Origin: Osedax fenrisi
Lineage: Eukaryota; Annelida; Polychaeta; Sabellida; Siboglinidae
DNA length: 64,000 nt
Direction: 5' to 3'
Assembly (NCBI GenBank): GCA_964019155.1
Contig: OZ025245.1
Location: forward strand, 33,175,707-33,239,706
The notes beneath the pieces were generated by a model. The model was given only the letters and a program-made list of their open reading frames with translations. It ran no database searches and had not been told where the DNA came from. Every line of letters begins with the position of its first letter. Within the stretch, counting starts at the first letter, position 1. The position numbers were made by a program, and so were the translations under genes. Below are positions 39,899 through 51,524 of the stretch, piece after piece.

Positions 39899-40205
39899 TT
39901 TCTGCATCTAGAACATGCACTCACGCGTCAATCATTATCTTATAAGATAAACACACCTCTTACAACGTACGCAAATTCCGCGACTCGCGCGCCGCCCGCC
40001 ACATATTTTTTTAGTGTTCTCTTTGTGTGTTTTTTCTTCGCATACATTCCTCAGTTGTCTATATATCAGTTGTCAACAATACAACGTTTATAACGTATAG
40101 AATCTTCGAAATGTTACATTACAATTGAAAGCTGTTGGGTATTAACCATATTACACGAATACAAGTGAATCCTGTGTGGTATTAACCATACTACACGAAT
40201 ACAGG
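39899..40205 (+). other. CpG-rich patch (copy 2)
   Basis: Counterpart of 30955-31262, sequence identical as far as I can see. Confidence 0.35.
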
Positions 40206-40239
40206 TATGTAACATAACACTCATATCCTAATATTATAA

Positions 40240-40354
<115 letters not shown>

Positions 40355-40607
40355 AAATGTAGTATAATGTACGACGTACATTTTACGTATCACAGACTAT
40401 TATTACATAATATTCATGATTTTATGTTACAATTTCATGGTTCACAACTTATGAATCATAAGTTATGAATCATAACTCTATATATAGACAAAGATACACA
40501 ATTATTAACTATCTTAGTGTATTTATTTATGTGTATATTATATATATATATATTTGTGTATGTGCATATATTTAATAATATGCATTTAGTTAGAAATGTA
40601 TGTAGGT

Positions 40608-40652
<45 letters not shown>

Positions 40653-41879
40653 AGAGAAATAAGATCAGAATACAGGTAAATGTTGGTTGTAGGAGGTCTT
40701 GCTATTATACGTAATTTGTAAATATAAAAATATCTGGAAAATATCTGGAATCATTTTCCAGTTTTGTGTTAAATGTATCATATTACTATAATATTATACG
40801 TACATTTATATATGTATACTTTAATATATCTATTTTCAATATATAATAATTACTATTATACGTAATTTGTGTATATAAATCATATAGCATATATAAAGCA
40901 TATATAAAAATATCTGGAATCTTTGAAAAATATCTGGAAACTAGTAACTCCCCTAAAAACTATTGAATTTCAAATAAATATGAAGTTTATATATATAAAA
41001 GCTTTAATTCTGATTTAATAATCATTACATTTAAGATATATTTAAATCTGACTTAATTCTGATTAAAATCTGCTTTAACTTTCGTTACGCTAAAATCTGC
41101 TTTAAATCTGCCGAAATTGTTTGTTGGTATACTACGCGATAAGACCGTATCGAAAATATCATATATATTTTTTATTTTAATAACACTATTCTATTTGTAT
41201 AGACAATTTATATGTAGGAACTTACATATATAATAAATCGGGCACAAATACTATCTTATGTATTCTTACTAGATTTATATTAACATATATAGTTATCCAA
41301 TCAATAAGATTTATATTTTAACAATTTAAATACTAGGTAGTACTCAATAAGATTTAGGTTAAGATCCTAGTTAATATATGGGTATTTCTGTATTCCTATT
41401 TATGTAGGCTATACCTATATTATATATAACCCTGTTGTACATTATATTATATGTATATATTATATATATATATATATATATTAAAAATACAATATTTATT
41501 AGTAAGTAAATTTAAAATAAATAACTATATATAGGACGATATTTTTAAATAGTTAAATTTATTTTATATTTAATTAAATATACAAAGTGTATTTAATATA
41601 ATTGGATCATATTTAATTGTAGTAAGTATGTTTATTTCTATCCAACTATATATATAATATATTATATTATATAAAAAATAAATAGTTTCATACATTTATT
41701 TTAAAAATATCGCTAGCTTTAGTTAAAAATTCTGAAGTCTTTAATATCTTCTTTGTATAGTTACTCTATAGTCTCTATAAACGTTGTTGTCTCTTTGTAG
41801 TCGATGCCCTCACTCTTCTTAATTCTTGACCAGAATTTAATAGGCCAATCTGTTTTATGATTTCATAATATTATAATCA

Positions 41880-41903
41880 AGCATATATAACTTATATTTA
41901 ATA

Positions 41904-41956
<53 letters not shown>

Positions 41957-42169
41957 CTATAAGTTGTCAGTGGTCATTAATATTATCAGAAGTCACCGTT
42001 GTCACCGTTATTACCAGAGATCACACCTATATCTTCAGAAGTCGTCTCCAGCATCAGAAGTTGTCATATCACTTACAAATATCATGTATTATTATGTCAT
42101 CATTATATCCTACTAGATTATGCTAATTAGGTACACCCAAATGGCAATATATTCCTTTCCCATTTACAC
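41880..42169. other. Noncoding DNA past the duplicated segment
   Basis: A (TA)n tract (about 41920-41954), then a patch of GTCACCGTTGTCACCGTTAT and CAGAAGTCGTC-type short repeats (about 41964-42065). No gene recognised. In the true genome this probably follows 32878 directly. Confidence 0.55.
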
Positions 42170-42357
42170 AGGTCATAACCATCTATTTCAATTGCTTTTA
42201 TATGATAGGTTCAGAAGCAAGATTACAAATAATTGCTGATAAACAATCGCCCTGTCTTACTCCGGAAGTTGGTTGAACCATAACATCTTTGTATTCACAT
42301 ATTGTATTAGTATACATTTTAATAAGGTGAATTTACATTGTAATTTATAAATGGGCG

Positions 42358-42361
<4 letters not shown>
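42170..42361 (-). pseudogene. Second copy of the MITE-linked R2/NeSL-type RT fragment
   Basis: The reverse complement is nearly identical to 2842-3032: MITE terminus (CATACGCCCAT...), then KDVMVQPTSGVRQGDCLSAI in frame, and the same one-base loss after SEPII. Homology ends abruptly at 42170, where the 2842 locus continues into the rest of RT. The shared defect shows that both descend from an already dead copy. Confidence 0.8.
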
Positions 42362-42422
<61 letters not shown>

Positions 42423-42430
42423 TAATATAC

Positions 42431-43184
42431 TAACAGCTCTATATGCATTCTGGTGTTTGCTTGTCAAAAAAGCAAATGCCAAAGGAATTTGTTTTACTTT
42501 GCCATTACAACTGATCATACCATGCACACTAAATAATTGGATGAATGGAACTTTTGCAATCTATAAATATATAATTCAATGAGTTAAATTAGATATTATT
42601 ATGATAGTTTACCTTAAATGTTCCATCAACATAAATTTCTTCGCATTGACTCAATATATCTATTTGCTGATCTGTGGCGAATAAAACAACTCTTCCAAAT
42701 ATTTTATCAGTTTCGTCAGCAACAAGAAATTTGTTAGGTATATATTCTTCGTTTAGTATAAAGTTTACGTTCATAGTTATTGTTGGCCTATTGTCTTTTC
42801 TACAGTTATTCGCATTCCTTATTATATTAGCTCTATTTGGTAGATTTGTTTTAATATTACATATATCTAACATTATTTTATCTACAAGTTCAGGGGTTGT
42901 TATTTTTATATCTTTAGATATTTTAATTTGTTTTTCTATTAATATTTTTTCATAATCTGTAACTAGAGGGACACATGAATGTTTTGTAATTCTATTGGGT
43001 TTGTTGGGGTAATTTCTCATTATCTGTATCTTATCATCATCACTATTTTGTATTTCTACATTATCAATGTCCGAACTTTTGACATATATAGCTGCTGTGC
43101 ATGATTTGCCTTTTTTCCGTTTTGTACAGTAGTATACATGTGTACCATCTGACATACTTCTCTATATCAATAAATACAAGATTA

Positions 43185-43240
<56 letters not shown>

Positions 43241-44976
43241 TATGTATTATATATATATTATTATTATTATCATCATCATATTTAGGTTTTTACATCGGTG
43301 TATTATAGAAGAAGAGATAATCGAGATAATTACCTTAAATTTTAATTACAAACTAAAATTAAATAAAATTAAAATGACTTCCTGTTTAAACTAAATTTGA
43401 ACTTGTCAATTATTTATTATTTATTTATTAAATCATCTTATAAATCTGAAACATAATACAAATAAAAATGTATTAATCTAAAATTAAAACTAAAACTATT
43501 AAAATAAGACTAAAAATATGAAATATATTTTTTAAAACATAAATAGTAAAATAAAAATATGACAATTTTTTGTTACTGATAAATATAAAAATATTTGTTA
43601 AAAATTGAATTATATACATGAAGTAAATCCTTTTGGTAAACAAATTGCGAAATTATATTAGTTATCCAGATTATTTTCTTTAATTTATTTTGTAGATATA
43701 AGTGGATTTATATATATATATATATATATGTATATGTATTATATTATAATACGTAATATAATAAACCTTTTTACTATAACGATATCCCATATCTGAAACG
43801 GCTAGATTTTTATGAAAAACATATTTTAGTTCGTTAAAGTTTTCTTCATAGGTAATTGCAGTATTTTGAATATTGCTATAATTAATGTGTTAATATATCA
43901 TATTATAATAATTAATTGTTAATTATCTAAATTACCATGCACGTATTTCAATATCATTGTTCGTATGTATAACATTTCTTGATACATCAAAGACATCATC
44001 ATGTACATTGGTCGTATTCATAGTATTTCCAGATAATTCAAAGTCGTCATCATCAATAAGTGTATTGATTTCATGTTCATTAACGGTATGATTCTCACTT
44101 TTAGACAAAATAATATGTTATGCAGGATAATTAAACAAAATTAAATATGATAAAATATAATTTAATATGGTACTCTTTGATAATGTCATATAATAATTAT
44201 GAGTAATTGCATAATTTTGAATATTGCTATAATTAGTTTCTAGTAATACATTATATTATAATAATTAATTGTTAACTATCTAAATTACCATTCATGTACA
44301 TTGGTCGTATTCATAGTATTTCCAGATAATTCAAAGTCGTCATCATCAATAAGTGTATTGATTTCATGTTCATTAACGGTATGATTCTCACTTTTAGACA
44401 AAATAATATGTTATGCAGGATAATTAAACAAAATTAAATATGATAAAATATAATTTAATATGGTACTCTTTGATAATGTCATATAATAATTATGAGTAAT
44501 TGCATAATTTTGAATATTGCTATAATTAGTTTCTAGTAATACATTATATTATAATAATTAATTGTTAACTATCTAAATTACCATTCATGTACATTGGTCG
44601 TATTCATAGTATTTCCAGATAATTCAAAGTCGTCATCATCAATAAGTGTATTGATTTCATGTTCATTAACGGTATGATTCTCACTTTTAGACAAAATAAT
44701 ATGTTATGCAGGATAATTAAACAAAATTAAATATGATAAAATATAATTTAATATGGTACTCTTTGATAATGTCATATAATAATTATGAGTAATTGCATAA
44801 TTTTGAATATTGCTATAATTAGTTTCTAGTAATACATTATATTATAATAATTAATTGTTAACTATCTAAATTACCATTCATGTACATTGGTCGTATTCAT
44901 AGTATTTCCAGATAATTCAAAGTCGTCATCATCAATAAGTGTATTGATTTCATGTTCATTAACGGTATGATTCTCA
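42431..44976 (-). CDS. FLYWCH + MULE transposase gene, multi-exon (3' end missing)
   Basis: Minus-strand exons in order: three 102-bp acidic exons (44875-44976, 44582-44683, 44289-44390), 43936-44097 (162 bp, acidic), 43767-43875, 42613-43161, 42431-42560. All introns are GT-AG and every junction keeps phase: acidic exons are 2-2, exon 43875 starts by completing that codon, the next two joins are phase 0. Exons 43767-43875 and 42613-43161 build a FLYWCH finger (MGYRYSKK, then THVYYCTKRKKGKSC and KHSC). Next comes the MULE core: LFATDQQIDILSQCEEIYVD, GTFK, a 52-bp intron, then FIQLFSVHGM, QIPLAFAFLTSKHQNAY. The first catalytic Asp is in YVDGTF. The exons after 42431 are not found; the next DNA is a MITE-linked fragment. 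It may be a transposase relic or a domesticated gene. Confidence 0.78.
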
Positions 44977-45166
44977 CTTTTAGACAAAATAATATGTTAT
45001 GCAGGATAATTAAACAAAATTAAATATGATAAAATATAATTTAATATGGTACTCTTTGATAATGTCATATAATAATTATGAGTAATTGCGTAATTTTGAA
45101 TACTGCTATAATTAGTTTCTATTAATACATTATATTATAATAATTAATTGTTAACTATCTAAATTA
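43935..45166 (-). repeat. Tandemly duplicated exon-intron unit (353 + 3 x 293 bp)
   Basis: Units start at 43935, 44288, 44581 and 44874, with a diverged partial fifth at 45167. The three 293-bp units are virtually identical; the first is 60 bp longer inside its exon. Each unit has an acceptor (TGTCTAAAAG), an exon of 102 bp (162 in the first) encoding ENHTVNEHEINTLIDDDD then FELSGNTMN, and a donor GTAATT. It also includes about 27 bp resembling the start of the next exon (CAATATTCAAAAT) with its acceptor. Each exon is symmetric in phase, so any number of copies keeps the frame. Confidence 0.85.
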
Positions 45167-45264
45167 CCATGCATGTATTTCATGTACATTATTTGTATTT
45201 ATATTATTTCTAGAAACATCAAATTCATCATCAATGTATTTTCATTGATATCAACAATTTTATA
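45167..45264 (-). pseudogene. Diverged fifth copy of the acidic exon
   Basis: Contains IDDEFDVSRN and NVHEIHA in the exon frame and keeps the donor. It has lost the upstream acceptor and has a frame break before IDDEF. It resembles the longer form at 43936-44097 more than the 102-bp exons, so it is probably the ancestral-type flank of the array. Confidence 0.6.
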
Positions 45265-45460
45265 ATTTTAATTGGATAATATTATATATTCCATTCAAAT
45301 GTATTTATAAAATAACTTTGACCGTGGCTTAGAAATGACCACCTCGACTAGGTGAGTAGACTCGCCTAGTCCAGGCTTTGGCCACACTAGCTACTCATCA
45401 GAAATTCTAATATTATAAATTTATAAACATACACAATGGAACAAATACCTCACATATATA
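45265..45460. repeat. Dispersed repeat block with hairpin (copy A)
   Basis: Matches 46812-46998 at about 95% identity. It contains an imperfect hairpin GACTAGGTGAGT / AGA / CTCGCCTAGTC and the segment CCAGGCTTTGGCCACACTAG. It is followed by a (TACA)-rich microsatellite (45462-45610), as is the other copy. It was not assigned to a known family. Confidence 0.6.
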
Positions 45461-45675
45461 TATATATATACTCACACACATACATGTACAAACACACACA
45501 TACACATACATCCATATATACATACATACATATATACATATATACATACATCCATGCATACACATATATAGTATATATTATATACATATACACATACACA
45601 TACATAATAATATCGTGAAAATTATACAAATTCGCTATTTGTATATGTATTTGTATGTGATATATATTCATAGAC

Positions 45676-45949
45676 TTAAATTAGGTAGACCGCTATTGGA
45701 GATAAATTTATGTTAACCAATTTGAATGACAATCCGCCATTACGAATGTCAATTTTGTCAAATGACGTTATATTTGTAAAAATAATATTTTTCATATTTT
45801 CATATCAATTGAGAAATTCTAAAGAATATCACTGAATTATATTAAATCATATATTTAATTCAATGAATTCTCAATGTATACTGATCGTTCAAATGGGGAA
45901 ATAATTACATTGCAAATTTATACAAATAGCAGTCTACCTAATTCTAATG
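45676..45949. mobile_element. Short MITE, ~270 bp
   Basis: The left end ATTAGGTAGACCGCTATT pairs with the right end AATAGCAGTCTACCTAAT (one or two mismatches). It is absent from the parallel stretch after 46998, so it interrupts copy A of the local duplication. The interior has no coding content. Target duplication is not certain (TTA/TAA or AT). Confidence 0.6.
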
Positions 45950-46464
45950 TATATGTATATATTTTTCGATACACATTATAGAATTATTATTATTAATGAT
46001 TTGTTTAAATAAATACTTTTAACTTTCAACATACATCATACATATACATATACATTCATAAACACACACATACATACATTACAACTACTACACACATTAC
46101 TACTACTACACACATCTATACATATATATATATATATACATATATATATACATCCATATATACATACATAAATACGGGTGCAGGTAAATGCGGGAAAAAC
46201 CAATGCGGGAAACGTAAATACATACATATATACATATATATACTTCATATTTATTTGAAATTCTATAGTTTCTAGATAGATCAATAAGAATACTTGTTCA
46301 TATTTGGAAGTTAAATATGTATGTTTATTAGTTATCTTATAAATATAATACTAATAAATTATACACAACAATAAAATAAATAGGAATATTTTTAATTGTT
46401 GTATATGTATTTGATTACTCTTAGAAATGTCATATAATAATTATATATTACTGATAAATATAGC

Positions 46465-46504
<40 letters not shown>

Positions 46505-46515
46505 CATATATAGGA

Positions 46516-46755
46516 CTATAAGTGTAATATAAACCTCAGTGTTCTTGTTGATTCGAAAGTTGGAGGCCCTACATCACACGATTCACATGTCCATGAAAAT
46601 GATAGATGATGTTGGATAGTAGTGATATATTGTGTGAGGTATATCTTCTTTTGGCAATTGACATGCACCCAAAACAAACACATTTCGCATTGGATAGCCT
46701 TACTATTAGATCTAACAGCTTTGTTACATATTCGACATGGATATTTAGGTACCAT
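46516..46755 (-). CDS. PHD-finger exon
   Basis: The ATG at 46755 starts MVPKYPCRICNKAV, then IQCEMCLFWVHVNC, then WTCESC: C..C, C..C, H..C, C..C, the spacing of a PHD/LAP-type finger. After the finger comes DVGPPTFESTRTL. A donor-like G|GTTTAT follows, leaving two bases; these would join the acidic exons at 44976 in frame (phase 2), so it could be the first exon of the FLYWCH/MULE gene. Alternatively it is the N terminus of a retrotransposon ORF1, where such fingers are common. Nothing after the donor is recognisable. Confidence 0.6.
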   Translation of the reverse strand: MVPKYPCRICNKAVRSNSKAIQCEMCLFWVHVNCQKKIYLTQYITTIQHHLSFSWTCESCDVGPPTFESTRTLRFILHL

Positions 46756-46811
46756 ACTTAGTAGTGAATATATAATTTAAGAACACCCTCTCTATATATA
46801 GTATTAATTAG

Positions 46812-46998
46812 GAACTTTTAATTGGATAATATTATATCCAATCAAATGTATTTATAAAATAACTTTGACCGTGGCTTAGAAATGACCACCTTGACTAGTT
46901 GAGTAGACTCGCCTAGTCCAGGCTTTGGCCACACTAGCTACTCATCAGAAATTCTAATAATATAAATATTAACAATGGAATAAATACCTCACATACAT
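46812..46998. repeat. Dispersed repeat block with hairpin (copy B)
   Basis: Counterpart of 45265-45460. The DNA after its microsatellite (47280-47430: CTTCATATTTATTTGAAATT...) likewise matches 46238-46395, so the whole stretch 45265-46395 and 46812-47430 is one old local duplication. Confidence 0.6.
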
Positions 46999-46999
46999 A

Positions 47000-47278
47000 C
47001 ATTCAAACACACACCCAAACACAAACATACACATACACTCACACACACATACACACACCTATATATACATACATGCATGTATGCATATATACATACATGT
47101 ATGTATATATGCATACACACATACATACATACATACATACACCTATACATACATACATGCATGTATGCATATATACATACATGTATGTATATATGCATAC
47201 ATACATATATGTATACATACATAAATACATACATATACACATCCTACATGTATATACACACACATACATATATATATA
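47000..47278. repeat. (TACA)n/(TGCA) microsatellite
   Basis: Alternating ACATACAT, ATGCATGTATGCATAT and ACACACAC, open in several frames on both strands because of its composition. The frames of 73-83 residues here are not genes. Related tracts lie at 45462-45610 and 46030-46150. Confidence 0.85.
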
Positions 47279-47430
47279 TAAACTTCATATTTATTTGAAA
47301 TTCAATAGTTTTTAACTAGCTCAATAATAATACTTGTTAATTTTGGAAGTTAAATATGTATGTGTATTAGTTATCATATAAATATAAAACTAATCAATTA
47401 TACACAACATTACAATATATATGAACACTT

Positions 47431-47700
47431 TAATTTGTGTATATACTTATTTTTAAACGTATTCTATTGTATCATTGTACTATTACGTAATTCACTCTCG
47501 TATACACTGTTATATGTTTACATGGTCTACTTTTGATTGACAGCTTGACATTTGTGTTATTTGTTTAATTTATTATAAATATTTAATAGAATACGTGTGA
47601 ACAAGTTGTAATAGTCGAACAAATATTTATATATAGTACTGATATGTGTATATAATACGAATAAACTAAAATATTATAAAATAATTAACAATTATTATAT
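47431..47700. other. AT-rich noncoding DNA
   Basis: No coding signal or repeat recognised, apart from belonging to the TIR element 46177-47843. Confidence 0.55.
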
Positions 47701-47843
47701 TTGTCCCGCATTTACCTAATATTTCCCGCATTTACCTAAATTTGTCCCGCATACCCTTTTATTTGTCCCGCATTTACTTATCCCGCATTTTCTTTTCCTG
47801 CATTTACGTGTCCCGCATTTTTTTTCCCGCATTTACCTGCACC
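47701..47843. repeat. TCCCGCATTTACC array
   Basis: Seven or eight copies of (T)TCCCGCATTTAC(C) in 140 bp, several exact, forming the right subterminal region of the element 46177-47843. Such clustered short motifs often serve as transposase binding sites. Confidence 0.75.
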
Positions 47844-47897
47844 TATATATATATATATATATATATATAACAAGTATACTTTCGTATATGCATACAC

Positions 47898-48627
47898 GGA
47901 TCAACCGAACTATTGGTCCACCGGTCGAATCTACGGTCTTTTTCACGGTCATTAAATGACCGGTGGGGTCATATCTCCGGTCATATCTCCGGTCATTTAT
48001 CCGGTCATAACTATTGGTCCACAGGGTCATTATTTTATAATATATAGTGAAATTATAAAAATAATGGTTTATTTATACTAGAATATACGTATTATATTTG
48101 GATTATTATTTAACTTGGATTATTATTATATTTAACTTATATTTACTGATAACATGTATATTACGGTCATTTCTCCGGTCATAACTATTGGTCCACCGGT
48201 CATTTCGGTTTTTATAAAAATAATGATTTATTTATAATAGAATATACGTATTATATTTGAATAAAAACAATGATATTTAATAGTTAGAGTTTTATTAATT
48301 TAAAATATATAGTTGTACGTATAAGCAAAAATATAATGGAGTGGACCAATAGTTATGACCCGAGAAATGACCGTAATATACATGTTATCAGTAAATATAA
48401 GTTAAATATAATAATAATCCAAGTTAAATAATAATCCAAATATAATACGTATATTCTAGTATAAATAAACCATTATTTTTATAATTTCACTATATATTAT
48501 AAAATAATGACCCTGTGGACCAATAGTTATGACCGGATAAATGACCGGAGATATGACCCCACCGGTCATTTAATGACCGTGAAAAAGACCGTAGATTCGA
48601 CCGGTGGACCAATAGTTCGGTTGATCC
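47898..48627. mobile_element. Foldback MITE, 730 bp, with 8-bp target duplication
   Basis: Arms 47898-48196 and 48341-48627 are almost perfectly inverted copies (about 290 bp); the left has one extra 12-bp ATATCTCCGGTC unit. Ends: GGATCAACCGAACTATTGGT and its inverse. The perfect 8-bp repeat GCATACAC flanks it (47890-47897 and 48628-48635). The arms carry repeated (T)CCGGTCAT and TATTGGTCCAC motifs. The loop (48197-48340) is AT-rich with no gene. An 8-bp duplication fits hAT, P or Merlin superfamilies; the terminus decides none of them for me. Confidence 0.87.
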
Positions 48628-48675
48628 GCATACACTATAGTAATGTAAATTATTTCGTGTGTATATAGCAGGCAC

Positions 48676-48709
48676 AGAGCTAGAGAGAAAGCACTTTCTC
48701 TCTAGCTCT
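48676..48709. repeat. Perfect 16-bp hairpin
   Basis: AGAGCTAGAGAGAAAG (48676-48691), CA loop, CTTTCTCTCTAGCTCT (48694-48709). Flanking GTATATAGC and GCTATATAC extend the stem imperfectly. It could be a small foldback element or the stem of an unknown RNA; no neighbour explains it. Confidence 0.6.
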
Positions 48710-48981
48710 ATGATAGCTATATACTATATACAATATAGTATACCAGAATATATAGTTTGTTTACATAAGGGAGGTGGCGGCGCTTTAACGCTCTACTGCA
48801 CATGAATGTACTTAATTGATGTATGTGTCACACATGTAGGTCAAAGTATTACTTTTATGTGTATACACTATATATATATATAGCTTATTGCACACAGTCT
48901 ATATGGGGAAAGTTCAGCCAGACTACTATGTATAGTACAGCTACAGTAACACATGTTCATAGTGAAATTGTATTATATAAT

Positions 48982-48988
<7 letters not shown>

Positions 48989-49069
<81 letters not shown>

Positions 49070-49070
49070 T
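48989..49070. repeat. (TA)n(TG)n microsatellite
   Basis: About 58 bp of TA repeats followed by nine or more TG repeats. Poly-Tyr/Ile/Cys/Val frames across it are artefacts. Confidence 0.9.
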
Positions 49071-49539
49071 TGTGTATTTGTGAATAATATAAATATATTA
49101 ATAACTACATGTAGGGCATTTCAGTCTTCCCTTATACAAAGAAACAATATATTTACATATACTATATACACAATTAGTAGTATACATTACTACTTGGTTA
49201 TAGATATAATTCATTATATAATTTATTATATTCACTGATATCATACATTATATATTGACCTATATTCATATTATATATATATTTATAATACTATAATGCC
49301 TAGTAATTTATAAATGACTATATTATTCAAAATATGTTTATATGTTATAACATATATGTTAATATTTCTATAGTCAATTATAATGTACACTGTAAAAAAT
49401 AAACCCTATCTTATATGACCAAAAACCCATACTAAACGTTTCAATTTAGATATGGGTATGAAGCCATTATTAGAAATTTAACAGCTAGTTATGGTTTTTC
49501 TACTTTTCACATAGTAATGGGTTTTGGTAAAGTTTATAG
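49071..49539. other. AT-rich noncoding DNA
   Basis: No coding signal. ACACTGTAAAAAATAAACCC at 49386 and degenerate units of the following minisatellite from about 49440 are the only recognisable elements. Confidence 0.55.
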
Positions 49540-49915
49540 TTATGGGTTTTATCTAATTACTTAGTTATGGGTTTTATCCATTTATGTAGTTATGGATTTT
49601 ATCTATTTATATAGTTATGGGTTTTATCCATTTATGTGGTTATGGGTTTTATCCATTTATGTAGTTATGGGTTTTATCCATTTATGTTGTTATGGGTTTT
49701 ATCCATGTATATCATTATGGGTTTTATCCATTTATGTAGTTATGGGTTTTATCCATGTATGTAGTTATGGGTTTTATCCATGTATGTTGTTATGGGTTTT
49801 ATCCATTTATATGGTTATGGGTTTTATCCATTTATATCATTATGGGTTTTATCCATTTATGTAGTTATGGGTTTTATCCATTTATATGGTTATGGATTTT
49901 AGCTAATATATAAAT
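49540..49915. repeat. 25-bp minisatellite, ~14 units
   Basis: Unit AGTTATGGGTTTTATCCATT plus TATGT, with variants in the last five bases (TATGG, TATAT, CATTA). Since 25 is not a multiple of three, the 90-residue frame cycles through three registers every 75 bp, which marks it as non-coding. Confidence 0.9.
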
Positions 49916-51524
49916 ATGGGTTTAGCTGAATTGATTAGGCCACAAATCTGAATCCGAATATAAGACAAACTAGAGTATTATATCAAGAAAACTAACTATA
50001 CAATTATTATAGTCTCTTTTTACATAATGAAAATAGAAATATTAGAATAAGAAAACTAATTATACAGTTATAAAAATTAATAGATTCTTTATAGATAATA
50101 GAAATATTAGAATAAGAAAACTAATTATACAGTTATTAAACATAAGATTCTTTTTAGATAACGGAAATAGAAATATTAGAATATATGTTTGTTATGTTAG
50201 CTATCTAGTTTCAAAATGTATAAAGAATAAATAAAATATGTAGAATAACTTTTACAATTTATTATATAGTCCCTTTACAGGTCTTGGAATATTTCCAATA
50301 TGTAATTTAAATATATAATTATTTATAAAAATACAAAATTTTTTAATATTTTGTTCAAATTCTATATTAAATAAATAATGGTAACAATACCATGCCATGA
50401 AGGACTTTGAAAATAATCGAGAATTAAAAATTACACTATCTTCAAGGTAAACTTTAAACTCCCCATTTAACTTGATAATAACTGGATGTGGCGTCTTTAT
50501 TTCCTAAAATAAATATAACAAATAAAATAAATGTATAATGTAAAATGAGAAATTACAGCATAATATTTTATGTATGATATATTAATATCTATATTATAAT
50601 ATAATTATGTCAACAATTATTCAGAACAATTATTATACTTACAAAGGGATTATCACAAATTAAATAATCTAATTTTTCATCGAAAATCACCACCAGACAA
50701 CACAATCCAAATTGTAATGCTGCATCTATATTGTTTATGATATTAGGTAAATATATAAATATATAAATGGTATCAATATATAAATGGTCCATTTAAATGT
50801 AGCAATTACAAATTAATTAACTAGATCACATGATGTATATAATTTTAAAATAAAACATGTTTACTATATTTTGCATTTTAAAACCCTTCTGATAAAATTA
50901 TAATATTATACAATAATATTATCCTAGTTATGGAATTATAAATAATACAGTTTATGTTAAACCTATAGGTTTCTAGTTCACACAATATAAATATATGTAT
51001 AATGGGAACATATAATATAATTATATTATTAAATATTATAAAATATTTAACCCTTTGAATCCCAACCATTTTAATCAAATGTTTAATACAGTTAATTTTT
51101 TGTAATTTATATATGTATATAACTATAGGATATATTAATGATAATAATTGCATATGAATATAACCAGTAAACTGGTAGTTTTTTATTATAAATTAATTTT
51201 TAAGTTGTTAACAATATTAACAATAGGATTTAAAAAACAATAGATTTATAAATTATTTAAATATTATTATGGAATAAAATAAATATTCATGTATATTAAA
51301 AAATATTAAATGTAATAAATATTATATGTAATTAAAAAATATTCCATAACTGATAATATAAATATGAGTTATTTATTAAAACATAATTGTATTGATTACT
51401 ATTATCTTAGTTATAAAATTATAAATAATACAGTGTATGTTAAACCTATAGGTTCCTAGTCCACACAATATAAATATATGTATAATGGGAACATATAATA
51501 TAATTATATATATATTAGGGATGT

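Larger units (their letters stand above)
46177..47843. mobile_element. TIR element with CGGGAAA subterminal repeats
   Basis: The left end GGTGCAGGTAAATGCGGGAA pairs exactly with the right end TTCCCGCATTTACCTGCACC. Subterminal copies of AATGCGGGA follow: one on the left (46202), at least seven inverted on the right (47701-47835). A hairpin repeat, microsatellites and the PHD exon at 46516-46755 lie inside. The right end abuts (TA)n, so no clear target duplication can be read. The superfamily is unknown to me. Confidence 0.6.

Noticed and set aside
45330..45410. Hammerhead-type ribozyme suggested by CTGATGAG on the minus strand
   Set aside because: The conserved GAAA after stem II and a matching stem III with cleavage site are not present.
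47000..47300. Overlapping 73-83 residue frames rich in Cys/Tyr/Val
   Set aside because: Products of a TACA/TGCA microsatellite, open in several frames on both strands.
49592..49864. 90-residue frame with internal repeats
   Set aside because: The period is 25 bp, not a multiple of three; the frame is open by chance through three registers.
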